A DNA stretch of 64,000 bases from Helochares maculicollis (Eukaryota; Arthropoda; Insecta; Coleoptera; Hydrophilidae). The notes under the pieces were generated by a model. That model worked only from the letters and a program-made list of their open reading frames with translations, searched no databases and was not told where the DNA came from. Each line of letters opens with the position of its first letter. Within the stretch, counting starts at the first letter, position 1. Positions 51,901-63,316 of the stretch are shown here, in pieces. Made by a program: the position numbers and the translations under genes. Location of the stretch: the NCBI GenBank assembly GCA_033557835.1, contig JAWQRO010000057.1:1-64000 (forward strand), read 5' to 3'.

Positions 51901-51972
51901 ATTTATATATTTTTTTAGTTACAGAGTTCTAGAAGATCTAAATCTTGTAGGTATAAGGGTTTGAAGATTGAG
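45948..51972 (+). CDS. Disordered Glu/Pro- and Ser/Gln-repeat protein, at least 9 exons
   Basis: Exons in consistent phase: 45948-46230 (or from 45997 if the tattag acceptor is used), 48808-48891, 48997-49461, 49583-49884, 49940-50035, 51680-51700, 51768-51782, 51837-51863 and 51919-51972. The first encodes about 20 EP dipeptides. The second is acidic and ends in a CKCGAG motif. The third has PEQEDI repeats, a run of Glu, and six RGSTSQ-type hexapeptides. The fourth contains a basic segment ([17 protein letters not shown]) and a hydrophobic stretch ([17 protein letters not shown]). The last four are 15-54-nt exons rich in Lys, Glu and Arg. No known domain is recognised. The start Met and the 3' continuation are uncertain; it may link to exons at 56406 onward. 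Confidence 0.55.
46005..46112 (+). repeat. Coding GAACC(T/A) hexanucleotide repeat (Glu-Pro)
   Basis: About 18 imperfect units of GAACCW, interrupted by CTT and ACT codons, encode alternating Glu-Pro with occasional Leu and Thr. Reading frame is kept on both sides. Confidence 0.9.
46231..48807 (+). other. Intron between Glu-Pro exon and acidic exon
   Basis: AT-rich, without recognisable coding sequence. A 62-codon open frame at 46760-46948 has no splice context and resembles nothing known. A TA/CA microsatellite lies near 48675-48725. Confidence 0.45.
49200..49325 (+). repeat. 18-bp coding minisatellite (RGSTSQ)
   Basis: Six to seven tandem units of GGATCTACTTCTCARCGA encode RGSTSQ with single substitutions (Ile for Thr, Ala for Ser). 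They are followed by degenerate [10 protein letters not shown] units. Confidence 0.9.
50036..51679 (+). other. Intron before the microexon series
   Basis: AT-rich, with a (TATAA)n-like low-complexity stretch at about 50330-50372. No gene seen. Confidence 0.45.
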
Positions 51973-54900
51973 GTAGTAGTATATAGAATAATTTTTAAAT
52001 GTACAGTAAACTATTAGCTAATCACTACAAGCGGGGAATGCTTGTATATTATTAATTGGCAAGAACAAATGGTGAATATGTAGCATGAGCATGTCATGAA
52101 CTCATAAAGCAGTATATATAAAGTAGAAATACTAGAAAGTAAATTCGACCAATATACATGCAGATTTCAATCCAAAAAAGGTGGCGCAATTGCACTACAC
52201 CTGCAGTTAAATTATTTGAAATTTTTTAAAGCTTTAATTCTGATATCGTCCATTGACTATCACATACAAAAACGGTGTACTTTTGTTAAATAAAATGTTG
52301 TAATGTAACAACATAAAATATTTCGACAATCATTTGGATTCAACTTTAGAAAGAAAAAACTACATGGTTGTTTAGATATTAAGATGTCTGCTTATAGTGC
52401 ACATGATTGGAAATTTAGCCACTGCCAGGCCATGTGACATTTTTATTGTGATTATTGATTTCTATCAATTTCCTTCGAAATTAGGCATTAGGCATTAGGC
52501 ATTAACATGATAAACATATAATAATTAAATTCATTATAATCAGCTGACACTAACAGTCCTGGGCAACTTCAGGTCATAATCACTGATTTAAAGGGCTAAA
52601 TAATTTTTATAGCAAATTGCTACTTATTAACTTAAATGGAGCTTTCTTATTGATTTGTTATTGTTACCAGTTCTGAAAAGCAATTATTTCTAGTAGAGAT
52701 ATATTCAGCATCAGATTAAAATCTAATAAAACAACATTTAAAGCATTGCAATTGCAATTGTTTGTTAATTATAGTTTCATCTGTTATTATATTTTCTTTC
52801 AATTGAGTTGTTTTACACAAAAATTGTATTAGATATGTTTTTGATTATCTTGAACAAAAATTTAAGAATCAAAATTAGATTTTATAGTTATTTTTTTATT
52901 CAAGTAAGGCATTTCAACAAAAATCGTACTGCCGTATTGTAAAAAGTAATACCAAATCATTGGCTAATTAGGATTGCCAAAATGAGCTTGTTGCTTCAAC
53001 CTAAACTTAATTTTCTAAGCTAGTAGCAATGCACTTTCTTATCAACCCGAAAACTATGAACAACCTAGTATATATATTATGATTATTTATAATACAGAAA
53101 TAATTCTTCATATCTCAGAATTAAAGTGAATTATTTATATTTGTATCTTTCTGAATACCTGCAATTTGTTGCAAAACACATTAAATGATGGTGGAAGTTG
53201 ATATTAATTTTATTCCTAAACCAATGTGCAAAGTGCTATTTAGTCAATTCAATATGAAAAGCAACAATATCAGATCTTCCATGCATGTAAGTAATAATTA
53301 TTATTAATATTCAGTTTGTCATACAAATTAAAATTATATTACATGTTCTTTAATATGTAGTAAATCATGGTAATATATAGGAAAATTATGAGAGCTCATC
53401 ATCTTTAGATAATGAAGTTCTTCCAGAAAACATTAACTAACCAATATCTAATTGTTTTATGATGTTAAAGGATCTTATTTTTTTATCAACTCTAATTTCT
53501 TAATTTCTTCCCACTTATTGAATAGGATTCTTATAGTACTCAAGTATGATCATTTATACTAATGTATGTTACATTTTATCTGCATCTTATTACATCTAGG
53601 AAAAATTTTATAATGCCTGATTTTGTTTTACACTCTCTACTCTTTATTTTTACAATTTCAGTTGATTTTTAATATTGACCCTTTTATGCTTTGAATTAGC
53701 AGATATATTGCTTCATCAGTGCCGCTTATAATGTCATTGCTTTGCCATGATGAGTTTTGCAAATGTTCATCTAAATTTTGGGAATTGATCTTTTGTATGT
53801 TTTTTGAAGGTTTTAATGTTTCTTCATTAAATTAAATTATGCTCATAATTGCTGTAAAACAGTCTGTAATTATGGTTAATTACTTTGTTGTGATGGTTTT
53901 TATGATTCAAATAGAATTGTTTTGGCTTGCATTTGATTGTTTGTAGGTGCTATTAGAAAATTGATCTAAGTAACAGTGACAGGATTAGTACCTGCTTAAA
54001 AAATGGACCATGTTCTTCTTTTTCTTACTTTTTTGTGAACATCTAAAGAATTACATTTGTGTTGTTTTATAATGTATTTATAATAATATTTGCAAAATAC
54101 TTTATATTACATACATTTTCTGGATGGAAAATTCAACTTGAGTATTTATCAAGTGTAACAGCATTGTTATAATTACCTACTATGTCCTTGTAAATTACTT
54201 CAATAATTAACCCGGTTGCCAATGGAAAATTGAACAAAAGCAGTGCGACACTTTCATCAGCCATTTTAAGCATACATTTTCAAATGGAACTCATCACATT
54301 CATACCAAATTAACCATCATCATATTAAAATTAAAACGTATAAAAAGGAATAATTCAAAATTGCGGAGTATTAAAAACATCATTGATATTGATTCAATAA
54401 AGTATGTATGGTTTACTAACACATATTTTTAGAACAATAGTCTCTTTTTAATATTATTCAACATTTGAATATAAACAAGTTTTTTCACAACAAATGATAC
54501 AAGTAATTATATTGTTGATGGGCGAATTTAGGTGCATATATTATTTCATTGGCTTAAGTCAACTCAGGCTGTTGCTAACGCAAATATTTTCAATCAACAG
54601 AACCATAGCATCAGCTCCATTTGATATGGGTTGCTTAGGAAAAAAGTCATGCACTATGAAAACTACTTACATTTTGCAACTGACTTTGCATAGTTCAAAA
54701 AATATTCATGTGTGTGATAAAATATGTGTGAATATATCAAACTTAAATTTGCCTTCAAAAATTTTTTTACTAAAATATTTATGGTTTCCTTATTTGTTTA
54801 CTAAAATTAATCTATTATTGCATATATAAATAATCGCTAATTCCCAGTCACAGAAAATAATTCTAGTAGTATTCCCGGTAAGCTATGGTTTTATATTCTG

Positions 54901-55079
54901 TATGGAAATTCATTAACCCTTACAGGACCTATATCGTAACATTTCCGGCAAAATATTTTACCGCTTTCAGTCAAAGCCGGATAGAAAAAATAAGATGGCA
55001 CAATGCAAATTTTATATTGACGTGTTGATAAAAGTAGCTCTGGTGACCAGTTTTGAATTAGAATCTCAAGACAAAGATA
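51973..55079. other. Non-coding interval between exon groups
   Basis: Mostly AT-rich DNA, with a short GCATTAG tandem (three units near 52484-52504) and one weak two-exon open frame listed separately. A 111-codon frame at 54494-54829 has no homology I recognise and no splice signals. Confidence 0.4.
53185..53440 (+). CDS. Small two-exon open frame, uncertain
   Basis: Exons 53185-53286 and 53381-53440 join in phase 0 across a 94-nt intron with a GTAAGT donor and tatag acceptor. They encode 53 aa that end SLDNEVLPENIN before a TAA. A stop directly precedes the ATG, so it is either a start or a chance frame. It could be an alternative 3' end of the upstream gene, but no in-phase acceptor was found before the ATG. 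Confidence 0.25.
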
Positions 55080-55870
55080 TCAGTGGTACAGAGAATATTT
55101 AAGAAAATGGAAACAAGAATATAATGACAGCAATTGGAGAAACATTTTGATTTTCCTAGGATGCCTGTTTTTCGACTTGAAATTCCAATTCCAAACAGTA
55201 GAGGTGAAAATGATATAGATTTTTATTGTGTTTTTACTGAAGCACTGTTGCTGCACATTGTTCAAGAAACTAATAAATGTGCAGAATAAAAAATGAAATC
55301 CCCTTCATAAATATCTCATGTGAGTTATAATGAATATAACACTAAATTTCTGGAGCAAGGTAAAAAACACATTTTTGGTTGTTTCATTTGTGCTCTCTAA
55401 TGCCACAACAACAAGTGGGGATTGATTTAAATGACGTAAAATAAAAAATTTAGATTATATAAACAAAGAAATGTAGTAAATACCTGCTGTCAATATAGCC
55501 CTAGAATCATAAAATAAGATAAAGTATTGTGGAAATGTTACAATTTACAGAAACCTACTAAATGGAGACTTCAAGTTAATAGTTCGGATGACAGTGGAAC
55601 AGGATATTTAGTAGCATTTATCGCTTATTACAGTAAAACAATTACAGAGAGTGTAGTTTGTCATGATCAGAATAGAATTGTTACTCATCTGTGCAATATT
55701 TTATCTTCGAGATCCACAGGATTAAGTCATGTTTTTCCAAATTGTTTTTACATGACACCTATACTTCGTGATGAACTAATAAAGCATCGAATCCATAATA
55801 CTAGCACTGTTATACATGAGATGGTTGCATACTAGAAAAATATCAGAATTATGGCTCTATAGTTGAAGCA
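55080..55870 (+). mobile_element. piggyBac-like transposase relic, N-terminal half
   Basis: An early segment (about 55159-55290) reads IPNSRGENDIDFYCVFTEAL then HIVQETNKCAE, matching the piggyBac N-terminal region (P.DFF.LFFTDELL..IV.ETN.YA). After a frame break, 55527-55835 encodes KPTKWRLQV...SGTGYLVAF, NRIVTHLCNIL and FPNCFYMTPILRDELIKH. These correspond to the family's KP.KWGLKL...TGYV..F and VFMDNFYTSP.L...L. The Asp of the family's DN dipeptide is replaced. Stops and frameshifts show it is inactive. It is diverged from the 3554-4028 relic. Confidence 0.7.
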
Positions 55871-56405
55871 AATTGTTTTTGCGTATAAAATGAAGACACT
55901 GAATAAGTGCAACAAAGAGGCAGTATTCAAACAACACGAAAGCCAATTGTTACATGGGTAGACCTGGAGAAATTAGTTGTAGTTTTTAGCAGTAGGTTTT
56001 GTAATTAACTTCATATAGTATAATCAACTCCAAAAACAGAGGAATTTAAATACAGTTACTCACAAAACATTTCGAAAGGTGTTGATTGAGTAGTTCAGAT
56101 TCCGAAATATCTATTATTAAAAACAAGGATAGTTTTATTGTTAAAAAGAAAAAGTATTTTAAACATCATTTATTCAAAATATCTTCTCATGTAATACGAA
56201 CAGTTATAAAACTCCCCATTAAAGAAAATGTAATGCCTTAATATAGTATAAGAAGTTGAGCAAGCAATTTATTCCATGTAAAAATACTATTATTGATTTC
56301 ATTATGTTACCACCTGGTTGACTTGTTACCCATATGAAGAAGAAATTTATATGTTTAAATAAGCCAAGCCTTGTTTTATTGCTAATAAGAATGTCTACAT
56401 TTCAG

Positions 56406-56531
56406 CTGACCCTGACGACATCGCTGGAGACAAGAGTAAATCAGAATTATATTTCGTAACAGAAAAAGAGCAGCAGAACTTTGTTGAACTTGATAAGATA
56501 TCTGTGATGATCAGAAAAAGCACCAAAAGAG
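56406..56531 (+). CDS. Exon of an unassigned acidic protein
   Basis: A tttcag acceptor and GTAATA donor enclose a 126-nt phase 1-1 exon encoding DPDDIAGDKSKSELYFVTEK, then QQNFVELDKISVMIRKSTKR. It has the same phase and composition as the exons around it. Its overhang G joins in frame with the Cys/Pro-rich exon at 59061. No homologue recognised. Confidence 0.5.
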
Positions 56532-59060
56532 GTAATATTGTTTACACAGGTTTTTTAAATTTTACATATTTTTATGTATTTAAATAAAGAATTGATATAT
56601 TAAAGGAACTAGTTGTTAAAAACAACATTGATAGGTATAATAAGAGTTTTATGATATGGTGCTGTTGTTTATTTAAGTTTGTAAATATTTTGGAAATGTG
56701 AAAGAAATGCTGTTAAACCATTTTGATGCATTAATATAAATCTATAAAATTATTATAGGTTGACTTTACTATGGATTTTTCCTTTAATATTTCAATACTT
56801 TTATATTTATTGTCTATACCAAATTTTTATAATTTCTATTTCAGAAAGAACATCTTACAAAATTTTTGAAATGAAATATATACGATTATTTGACCAAATT
56901 AAAAATTCATGTTTATTTGCTTTCATTCATAAGCAGGTTTTTATATAAAATTACTATTTTTTAAATCAGTTTTGCTGAAAAATGTATATGGCTGAGTTTT
57001 ACCTCTCAGATTTAATCTAAAACTATGCAAATTTAAGTATGTACTTAATATTAACTTGTGGAAAAACTTTAAATTTTATAAAATGATTACGTGATTATAA
57101 TAATATTACTTCCAAAAGTATTCGTACTTTCAAGATTCTTACGTACATGAATATTGAGTAATTTAATATTGCTATATAATACTAACAAACATGCTTATAA
57201 ATGCTTGCATAATTTTCATTTTTAATATATAGCTGATTATATGAATAAAATAGCAAGCACACAATTATTATGATCGGCAAAAGAAACTCTTTAAAGGTTT
57301 AAACATGTATTGTATCCTCAAAATTAAAACATGAAGAGCATCTCCTGGATATTGTATTTTTATATTAGTATTTCCAATAAAATAAGAAGGTATCACTAAG
57401 TTGATACGTACATTTAAATTTAATTTTGGTGGGAAAAGCAGTATTTTATGTTATCATAACAGTAATGCAATATTAGCTTGAGGAAATAATATATTGTTTA
57501 TGTTAATTTTTTGACATGTCATTATATTATATCATTTATGTAATATATTCATTAAGTCTTTACCTGCTGCTAATTTTTAGAAAATTTCTATTAATAGTAC
57601 AATGAAAACTTACAGTTTCGGTTCTGAATGTCGAAATTTTATAATTAAATGATAAATGATTTAATCCTTCAACAACTTCTATGTATATAACACTAATGAA
57701 CAAATACATAAATATCTCAAATGGTAATAATTAGTGTGGGTGTAGGATTCGAAGTGCTTGCAAAAAAGCATATTTGATATTATTTTGTTACAATTATTCT
57801 TCACAAAATAAGCAAAACATTATTACTAGTCTGGCTATAATTATAAACATCACCTTGAAAAAGTATATAAAGATTTAGTTCAATTTAAAACTTCATCGGT
57901 TGTTGTTGAATGATTACAGAGAATTAGATCAATATTAGATTATTTTCCACTAAATATAAATTAGGCAATGTGATACTAAAATTGTTGGAATTATTGAATT
58001 GGTGCATAATTTTTGTGTTGACGAAACTATTGCCAAAATTTACACTTTTATTCTGTTGGCGTTTTCTAGAGAAGTCATTTTTGTTCCTAAGTGGCAAAAT
58101 TGCTCAGAAACAATGCACGCTTATTTCATTGCAGCAAATCAGTGAAAGTTTCACTTTCATGGACGGCTTTATTGTAGTCGGTGAATTTGGAGATGATTAA
58201 ATGATCCATATTGAAGTTTACCACCAGCAATTGACTTAAACGAATTTTCCAAGCTAGTGCTACTAGAAGTAAATTGGCAAACCATTCTCTGCATCAGATT
58301 TCACTGATTATTCCTTCACCAAAAGTTACTCGAGATTATGAAATGAGTGTGCAAATTTTTTCGAAGCACAAAAGCATAATATGATGAATATTATAATAAG
58401 CTTCAACCCACATTATTATAACTTAAAGATAAAATAATGTTTTTATTAAAATAAACAAAGTCAAAATTTGTATTAGCTTGACAACAAAAATCAGATAGGT
58501 ATGCACCAACCTAATAATTATCAACCTTAATCTAAACTTTTCAAATATACTTCAAATATACAATAGTACATATTCATGTTTATGAACATTTTTGTTATTT
58601 TTGGCAAATATACTATTGTTTTGTCAATTTACTTTTATCATAAACTGATCTTTCAATAGTCTCTTATTATTTAAATAGAAACTTATGTTTTTTATATATA
58701 TATATCAGTTGCAACCTGATTTTATAGCCGAAGAGTTAAGCTATCAGCAGATTGTCTCAGATGGTTTTACTATATTTGTTTGCCATTATAAATTTGGCCA
58801 AGGCAAACTTTAAATTTATATGTACATATCAGCAGATTTGTTGACAATCTCCCTTCGCTCTTATTAATTATGTAATCACTTAACAGCTTAATTGTGCTAA
58901 CCTAGTAAATCAATTTTATAATCATATACAGACTCAAAACTTGAAGAAGTATTTTTCTCAAGTAGAATAGTAGTTCAGTCTTGGACTAAGTAAAAGATCT
59001 AAATAAGACGATATTCCACAAAGTCAGAAAAGTAATTGTCATATATGCTATGATTACTAG
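56532..59060 (+). other. Intron between the 56406 exon and the Cys/Pro-rich exon
   Basis: AT-rich. A 76-codon frame at 57970-58200 lacks splice context and known similarity. No repeat identified. Confidence 0.4.
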
Positions 59061-59599
59061 GGGAGCCAAGATGCCCACCTTGTCCTTGTCCACTTCAAGG
59101 ATGCCCATTTCCAGCGCAACTGTGTAGCAAACCACCTTGCCAACCAACATGTCCTGCACCAAGTCCGCCGGTATGCCCACAAATATGCGCTCCATGTGAG
59201 GACATGGGACAAAGAATGCCATCTTTAATGCAAGCAGGCCCCTGTTGTGAGATGATTGAACACATGTATAGAATTCCAACAACACAATCGTGTATGCCAT
59301 GTTCGGCACCTCCCGCATGTCCATGTCCGGGTTCTACTGCTTGTTCGTGTCCGGGAGTATCAAGAATATGTGCAAGACCTATAAGTATGTGTTGCCAACC
59401 AGAGACAATGTGTCCAGGAATGTGTCCTACAATAGGTCCAGATACGCCAGTAGGAATTATTGGGGACCTGCCTGAAATGGCCTCATTACTGGCAAATGGA
59501 TTAGGGTGTTGTGCCTCATGTCAATCGCCAATGATGAATGCAGCAAATTGTTGTGGTGTGCCCGCATGTATGTTAAAATCCATTTCACGTAATAAGTAA
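59061..59599 (+). CDS. Cys/Pro-rich exon, likely terminal
   Basis: After a tgattactag acceptor the frame opens with EPRCPPCPCPLQGCPF. It runs 178 codons to a TAA at 59597-59599, and C, P and neighbouring pairs (CPPCPCP, CPQICAPCED, CPCPGSTACSCPG, CCQPETMCPGMCP, GCCASCQSP, NCCGVPAC) dominate. There are more than 30 Cys. The high GC content against AT-rich flanks and the lack of stops support real coding. Overall composition recalls the Cys-rich sperm-tail proteins of insects, which are stabilised by disulphides, but no direct match can be claimed. A GTAAAT at the end could act as a donor instead of the stop. It joins in phase to the 56406 exon. Confidence 0.6.
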
Positions 59600-59877
59600 A
59601 TTCTCTCTGAAATGTATCCAGTAAATTAATCTCTTTATTAGGCGCTCTCAGACTTAAGGGATTTTTAAATGATTTGGTTTATATCAGACCAGTTCCATTA
59701 TATTATCTGCAGTTAGGGGAAACGAAACCGGCATGCAACCCACCGAGGAATTAATCCTCCTTACAAGTGACTGGTTAAAACAAGTTAAAATAGCTAATTT
59801 AATCCTAAGTATAGAAAATAGAAACAAAGAAATTTAAGAAATCTCAAATCATGTACATCAAATCATTTTATATACAT

Positions 59878-59930
59878 TAGATATATATTTATATATATAT
59901 ATATGAAACATGCATATACATATATATTTA
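59878..59930. repeat. TA-rich microsatellite
   Basis: Runs of TATATA with short interruptions, including the gaaacatgcatat segment between two TA blocks. Confidence 0.8.
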
Positions 59931-62163
59931 ATCGCTATATGTACTCCCCATTTAAAAAAAATATGTAAAATATGTTTTGTAACTTAAGAGGCCACCTTAA
60001 AGATTAATACTATATATATTTCATAATTTGTATGCGACCCATAACGTAAAAATATATACTCTTAAAAACATTTTTAATCTAATGCATTTTAAAATATCGG
60101 TTGATTCAATTATCATGTTTCAATCTAATACTAATTTGAATCATTAGCCATTAGAACTTTTCATATCTCATTCCATTATTAAGCATTTGATTTCATAGAG
60201 AGCTAAAATTCCCAAATCGACTTCAAATAACAAGTGTTCAATAATTTTAACTTCCTATGGTTCAAGTCTTTCATGTTATTATTTAAGTAATAAAAAGATA
60301 AGACTTTCAACTACTGCATAATGAACAAAACATTCAATAATTAATATTGACATGCAGCAAATTCGAAAGTTACATGCTGTAATATCTTGTTCCTTAGGAG
60401 TATAATAATTTTTGAACGCCTGATTTAAACCAGGGCTACACATCATATCCAATATTATATTAAATAGGCGACAGACAATAGTAAGTTATTTTTGAATTGC
60501 GCACAATTTTATAATAGTTTTTTTTCATGAAACAATTAAAATTAACACGTTGGAAATCTAACAAAAATTTAACTGACTCGGGCTTACTTGAAGTTTGAAA
60601 AATTGAGCCTTAAAAGTATTTTTCTATCGTCAAAATACTTAGTAATAAGTGCAGGATTCACAACAGAAGTTCATGATAATGTTATCAGGAAGTGAGTGAA
60701 ATTAATGCTTTGCAGATTATGATATTAGCATTAATTAAAACATCTAACTTCCTTAAGCCATTATTATAAACTATTAACTGCTTGTTTTCTTCATATGAAT
60801 ATGGTGAGAACTTAGATGAACAATGCTCTATATAACATTATTCTATTGATATATCTAGAAATAAACCGAAAAGAGTATGAATTATTCAAAAACAGCTCAG
60901 CATTGGTCACTATTGGTTCTTTGGACTGTAATTTTTTATGCATCCCTACCTTTTTTAGCATAACTAAAAAATGTGGATACTCAGAAAAATACTATTAAGA
61001 ATCTCTTATGTCTTCGAGCGTCTATTTCAAAATTTTATCAGTTTATTTTAACCCTGACAGTCACAACTAATGTCTCGGTGCTTTTTTCAGTTCAATATAC
61101 TTCTACTTGTTTTGTATTTTGGTAATGTATAAATTGCTATTTATTTGTAATTTCATATGTTGAAGCGATTTCTAGGTATACCGTTGTACCTAAATTGTAG
61201 TATTGACATTTTTTTGCAACATGGGATTATTACTTTTTAGTCCTGCGTTAAAAACTAGTCAATTTTAAAATTGACAACAATTAATTTTAATATCATATTC
61301 ATTTGCATCACATCATTCCCTTCTTTTAAGAAGCAAAATGGACAAAATTATATCGTACAGAAAATGTCATGAGCCTTGCATCAAATAAAAGATTCAATAA
61401 TGCAAGGCGGCATCAAACTGAATTGGAAGGCAATATTAGATGGAATACATTTACCTATTTTCACACGGAGTATAATTAATCGACTATTTAAGGGAAATAA
61501 AATTTTCATTGTAAAGTAGTTTTGTTAGCAAAAAGACTAAGCCACTGCAAAGGTAATTCTCAGATTACAAACTTCTTTGAAGAAAAACGTTTTAGTTCTT
61601 TCTTTTCTATTTCTCTTCATAGCATTGTTCATTATACATTGTGGTAAAAAGTTCCATTCTAAGACCCTTGCTTAGTTTAAATATCTATTAAGTACTGCCA
61701 GAGGTTCTTAGCTGTAGTGTAATTGCTTTACATATATGCAATTTATGGATGGCTGTATGGAAATCTTCGCCCCATTTGGATATCCAAGTTTGTGGGGTTT
61801 ATAGGACATGTTTTTCAGTAGTAGGATGTATAAAAAATCTATTTGGGTAAATTGCTTATACACATATATTTTTGTAACATTTTCTATATAAAGTCTAGAA
61901 CAAAAAACATTCAGTGACATCAAGTTCTCAATGAAACCGCACAAAGAAATATCAATTATTCTAGATTCTTAGAAAGGAATAGTGTAAGTCACAGAAGTTC
62001 AGTTTAATCAGTCAGGTATTGCAAATTTAATTTCTATTTCTCAAATATCAATTGAATCTCCTATGAAAAAACCTAAAAATATATAAATTTTATTATTCAA
62101 CAAGGTTGTACTTTCAAATTTTCAATCGCATTTGAGTAGTATGATTTACAATTGCAAAATTGG

Positions 62164-62242
62164 CAAAATGGAAAAGCTTATCATACAGCATATTTTTGGA
62201 ACACAAAATGGAAAGCTTATCATACAACATATTTTTGGAATG
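62164..62242. repeat. Two-copy tandem repeat, about 40 bp
   Basis: Units 62164-62203 and 62204-62242 share the segments GCTTATCATACARCATATTT and TTTGGAA, with one indel and three substitutions. Confidence 0.9.
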
Positions 62243-62480
62243 CCCAAATATTTTTCTGTAATTAAGCTACTATGCTTTAATAATAGTCTAGTACTTATTC
62301 ATGCTTAATTGAAGTACACGCAACCAGATGAAATGTATAATCAAGCCATTGAACAAAGTTATATAGGTAGTCGCTCTTAAGCTTGAACACATGCACTTTG
62401 TGCTTAAAGGCCACTAGTGCCATCTAGAAAATAATTGCTAAGCTCCTGATCATCATGTATATCTTCATAGCAGTGGCTAA

Positions 62481-63017
62481 TAATAACAATAAAATTGTTC
62501 CCAAATGAGATTAGTGGTTTTCATGTCATTTGGTTGGCCCCCTTGGGCAGAATATATGGTAAGCAATAAAAAGTATAAAGAAATTCAGTCTCAAATATGT
62601 CAAGTTTTTTTCTTGAAATGACTTGCACCAACAATTTGTTGATCAGACACGTAACAATTATTACATTCTAACGGAAACATTGGAATTTAGATGTTTTATT
62701 AAATACATATAATCCATTCAATTGATTTGGCTTTTGCAATTCTTAAATTTAAAATTCCAATTCTTTTTAATTAATAATGTATAAGATGCAATTAATCATA
62801 CAAAAATAAATCCTCTTCAATTTCTTAACATTCAAATTTGTGTCCCTTCAAAATTAGCATTTAACCATTTTAACTGCACATATAGACATGGCAGTTGAAA
62901 ATCAATGAAGCTTGCATGCATCTGTCAGGGTTAAATATAAATGTAATTTAATGGAAACTCAATGTGGAAAGAAAATGTTCTATTAATAACAATAAAATTG
63001 TTCCCAAATGAGATTAG
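62481..63017. repeat. 34-bp perfect direct repeat flanking 469 bp
   Basis: The same 34 bases (containing ACAATAAAATTGTTCCCAAA) occur at 62481-62514 and 62984-63017, identical at every position in AT-rich DNA. The second copy lies 39 bp before the acceptor-bounded exon at 63057. Flanking sequences differ. Confidence 0.9.
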
Positions 63018-63056
63018 GACTGTGAGAAAATCATTTTTAACTTATTTTATAAGCAG

Positions 63057-63273
63057 GTGCTAATATTAACTTTCCTGGACAATCTGTGCCAAAAGGATAT
63101 ATAGCAGTTGATGTAGCAGGCCCTAATGGTGTCGAACAATTGATTTATGAGATTGTAAATGGTGCTAATATGAGTAAATTGCCCCATACAAATATAAGAT
63201 ATTACGGTTTTACAAGTATGTAACTTTTAGGTGTCCCTGGGGTATATGGTGCTATTAATGGTCAATTTATGGG

Positions 63274-63316
<43 letters not shown>

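Larger units (their letters stand above)
59600..63056. other. AT-rich interval before the polyQ exons
   Basis: Contains an AT/TA microsatellite (about 59878-59930), a 40-bp tandem duplication at 62164-62242 and a 34-bp direct repeat. No gene-like frame was found. Confidence 0.45.

Noticed and set aside
52480..52508. Three tandem copies of GCATTAG
   Set aside because: Too short to be more than local slippage.
54494..54829. 111-codon plus-strand frame with hydrophobic segments
   Set aside because: AT-driven composition, no homology, no splice or promoter context, and in a region bordering transposon debris.
57970..58200. 76-codon frame possibly from a transposon
   Set aside because: No diagnostic motif could be identified; composition alone is not enough.
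58986..59324. 112-codon minus-strand frame
   Set aside because: Antisense of the Cys/Pro-rich exon, without splice or start context, and explained by the low stop frequency of that GC-richer segment.
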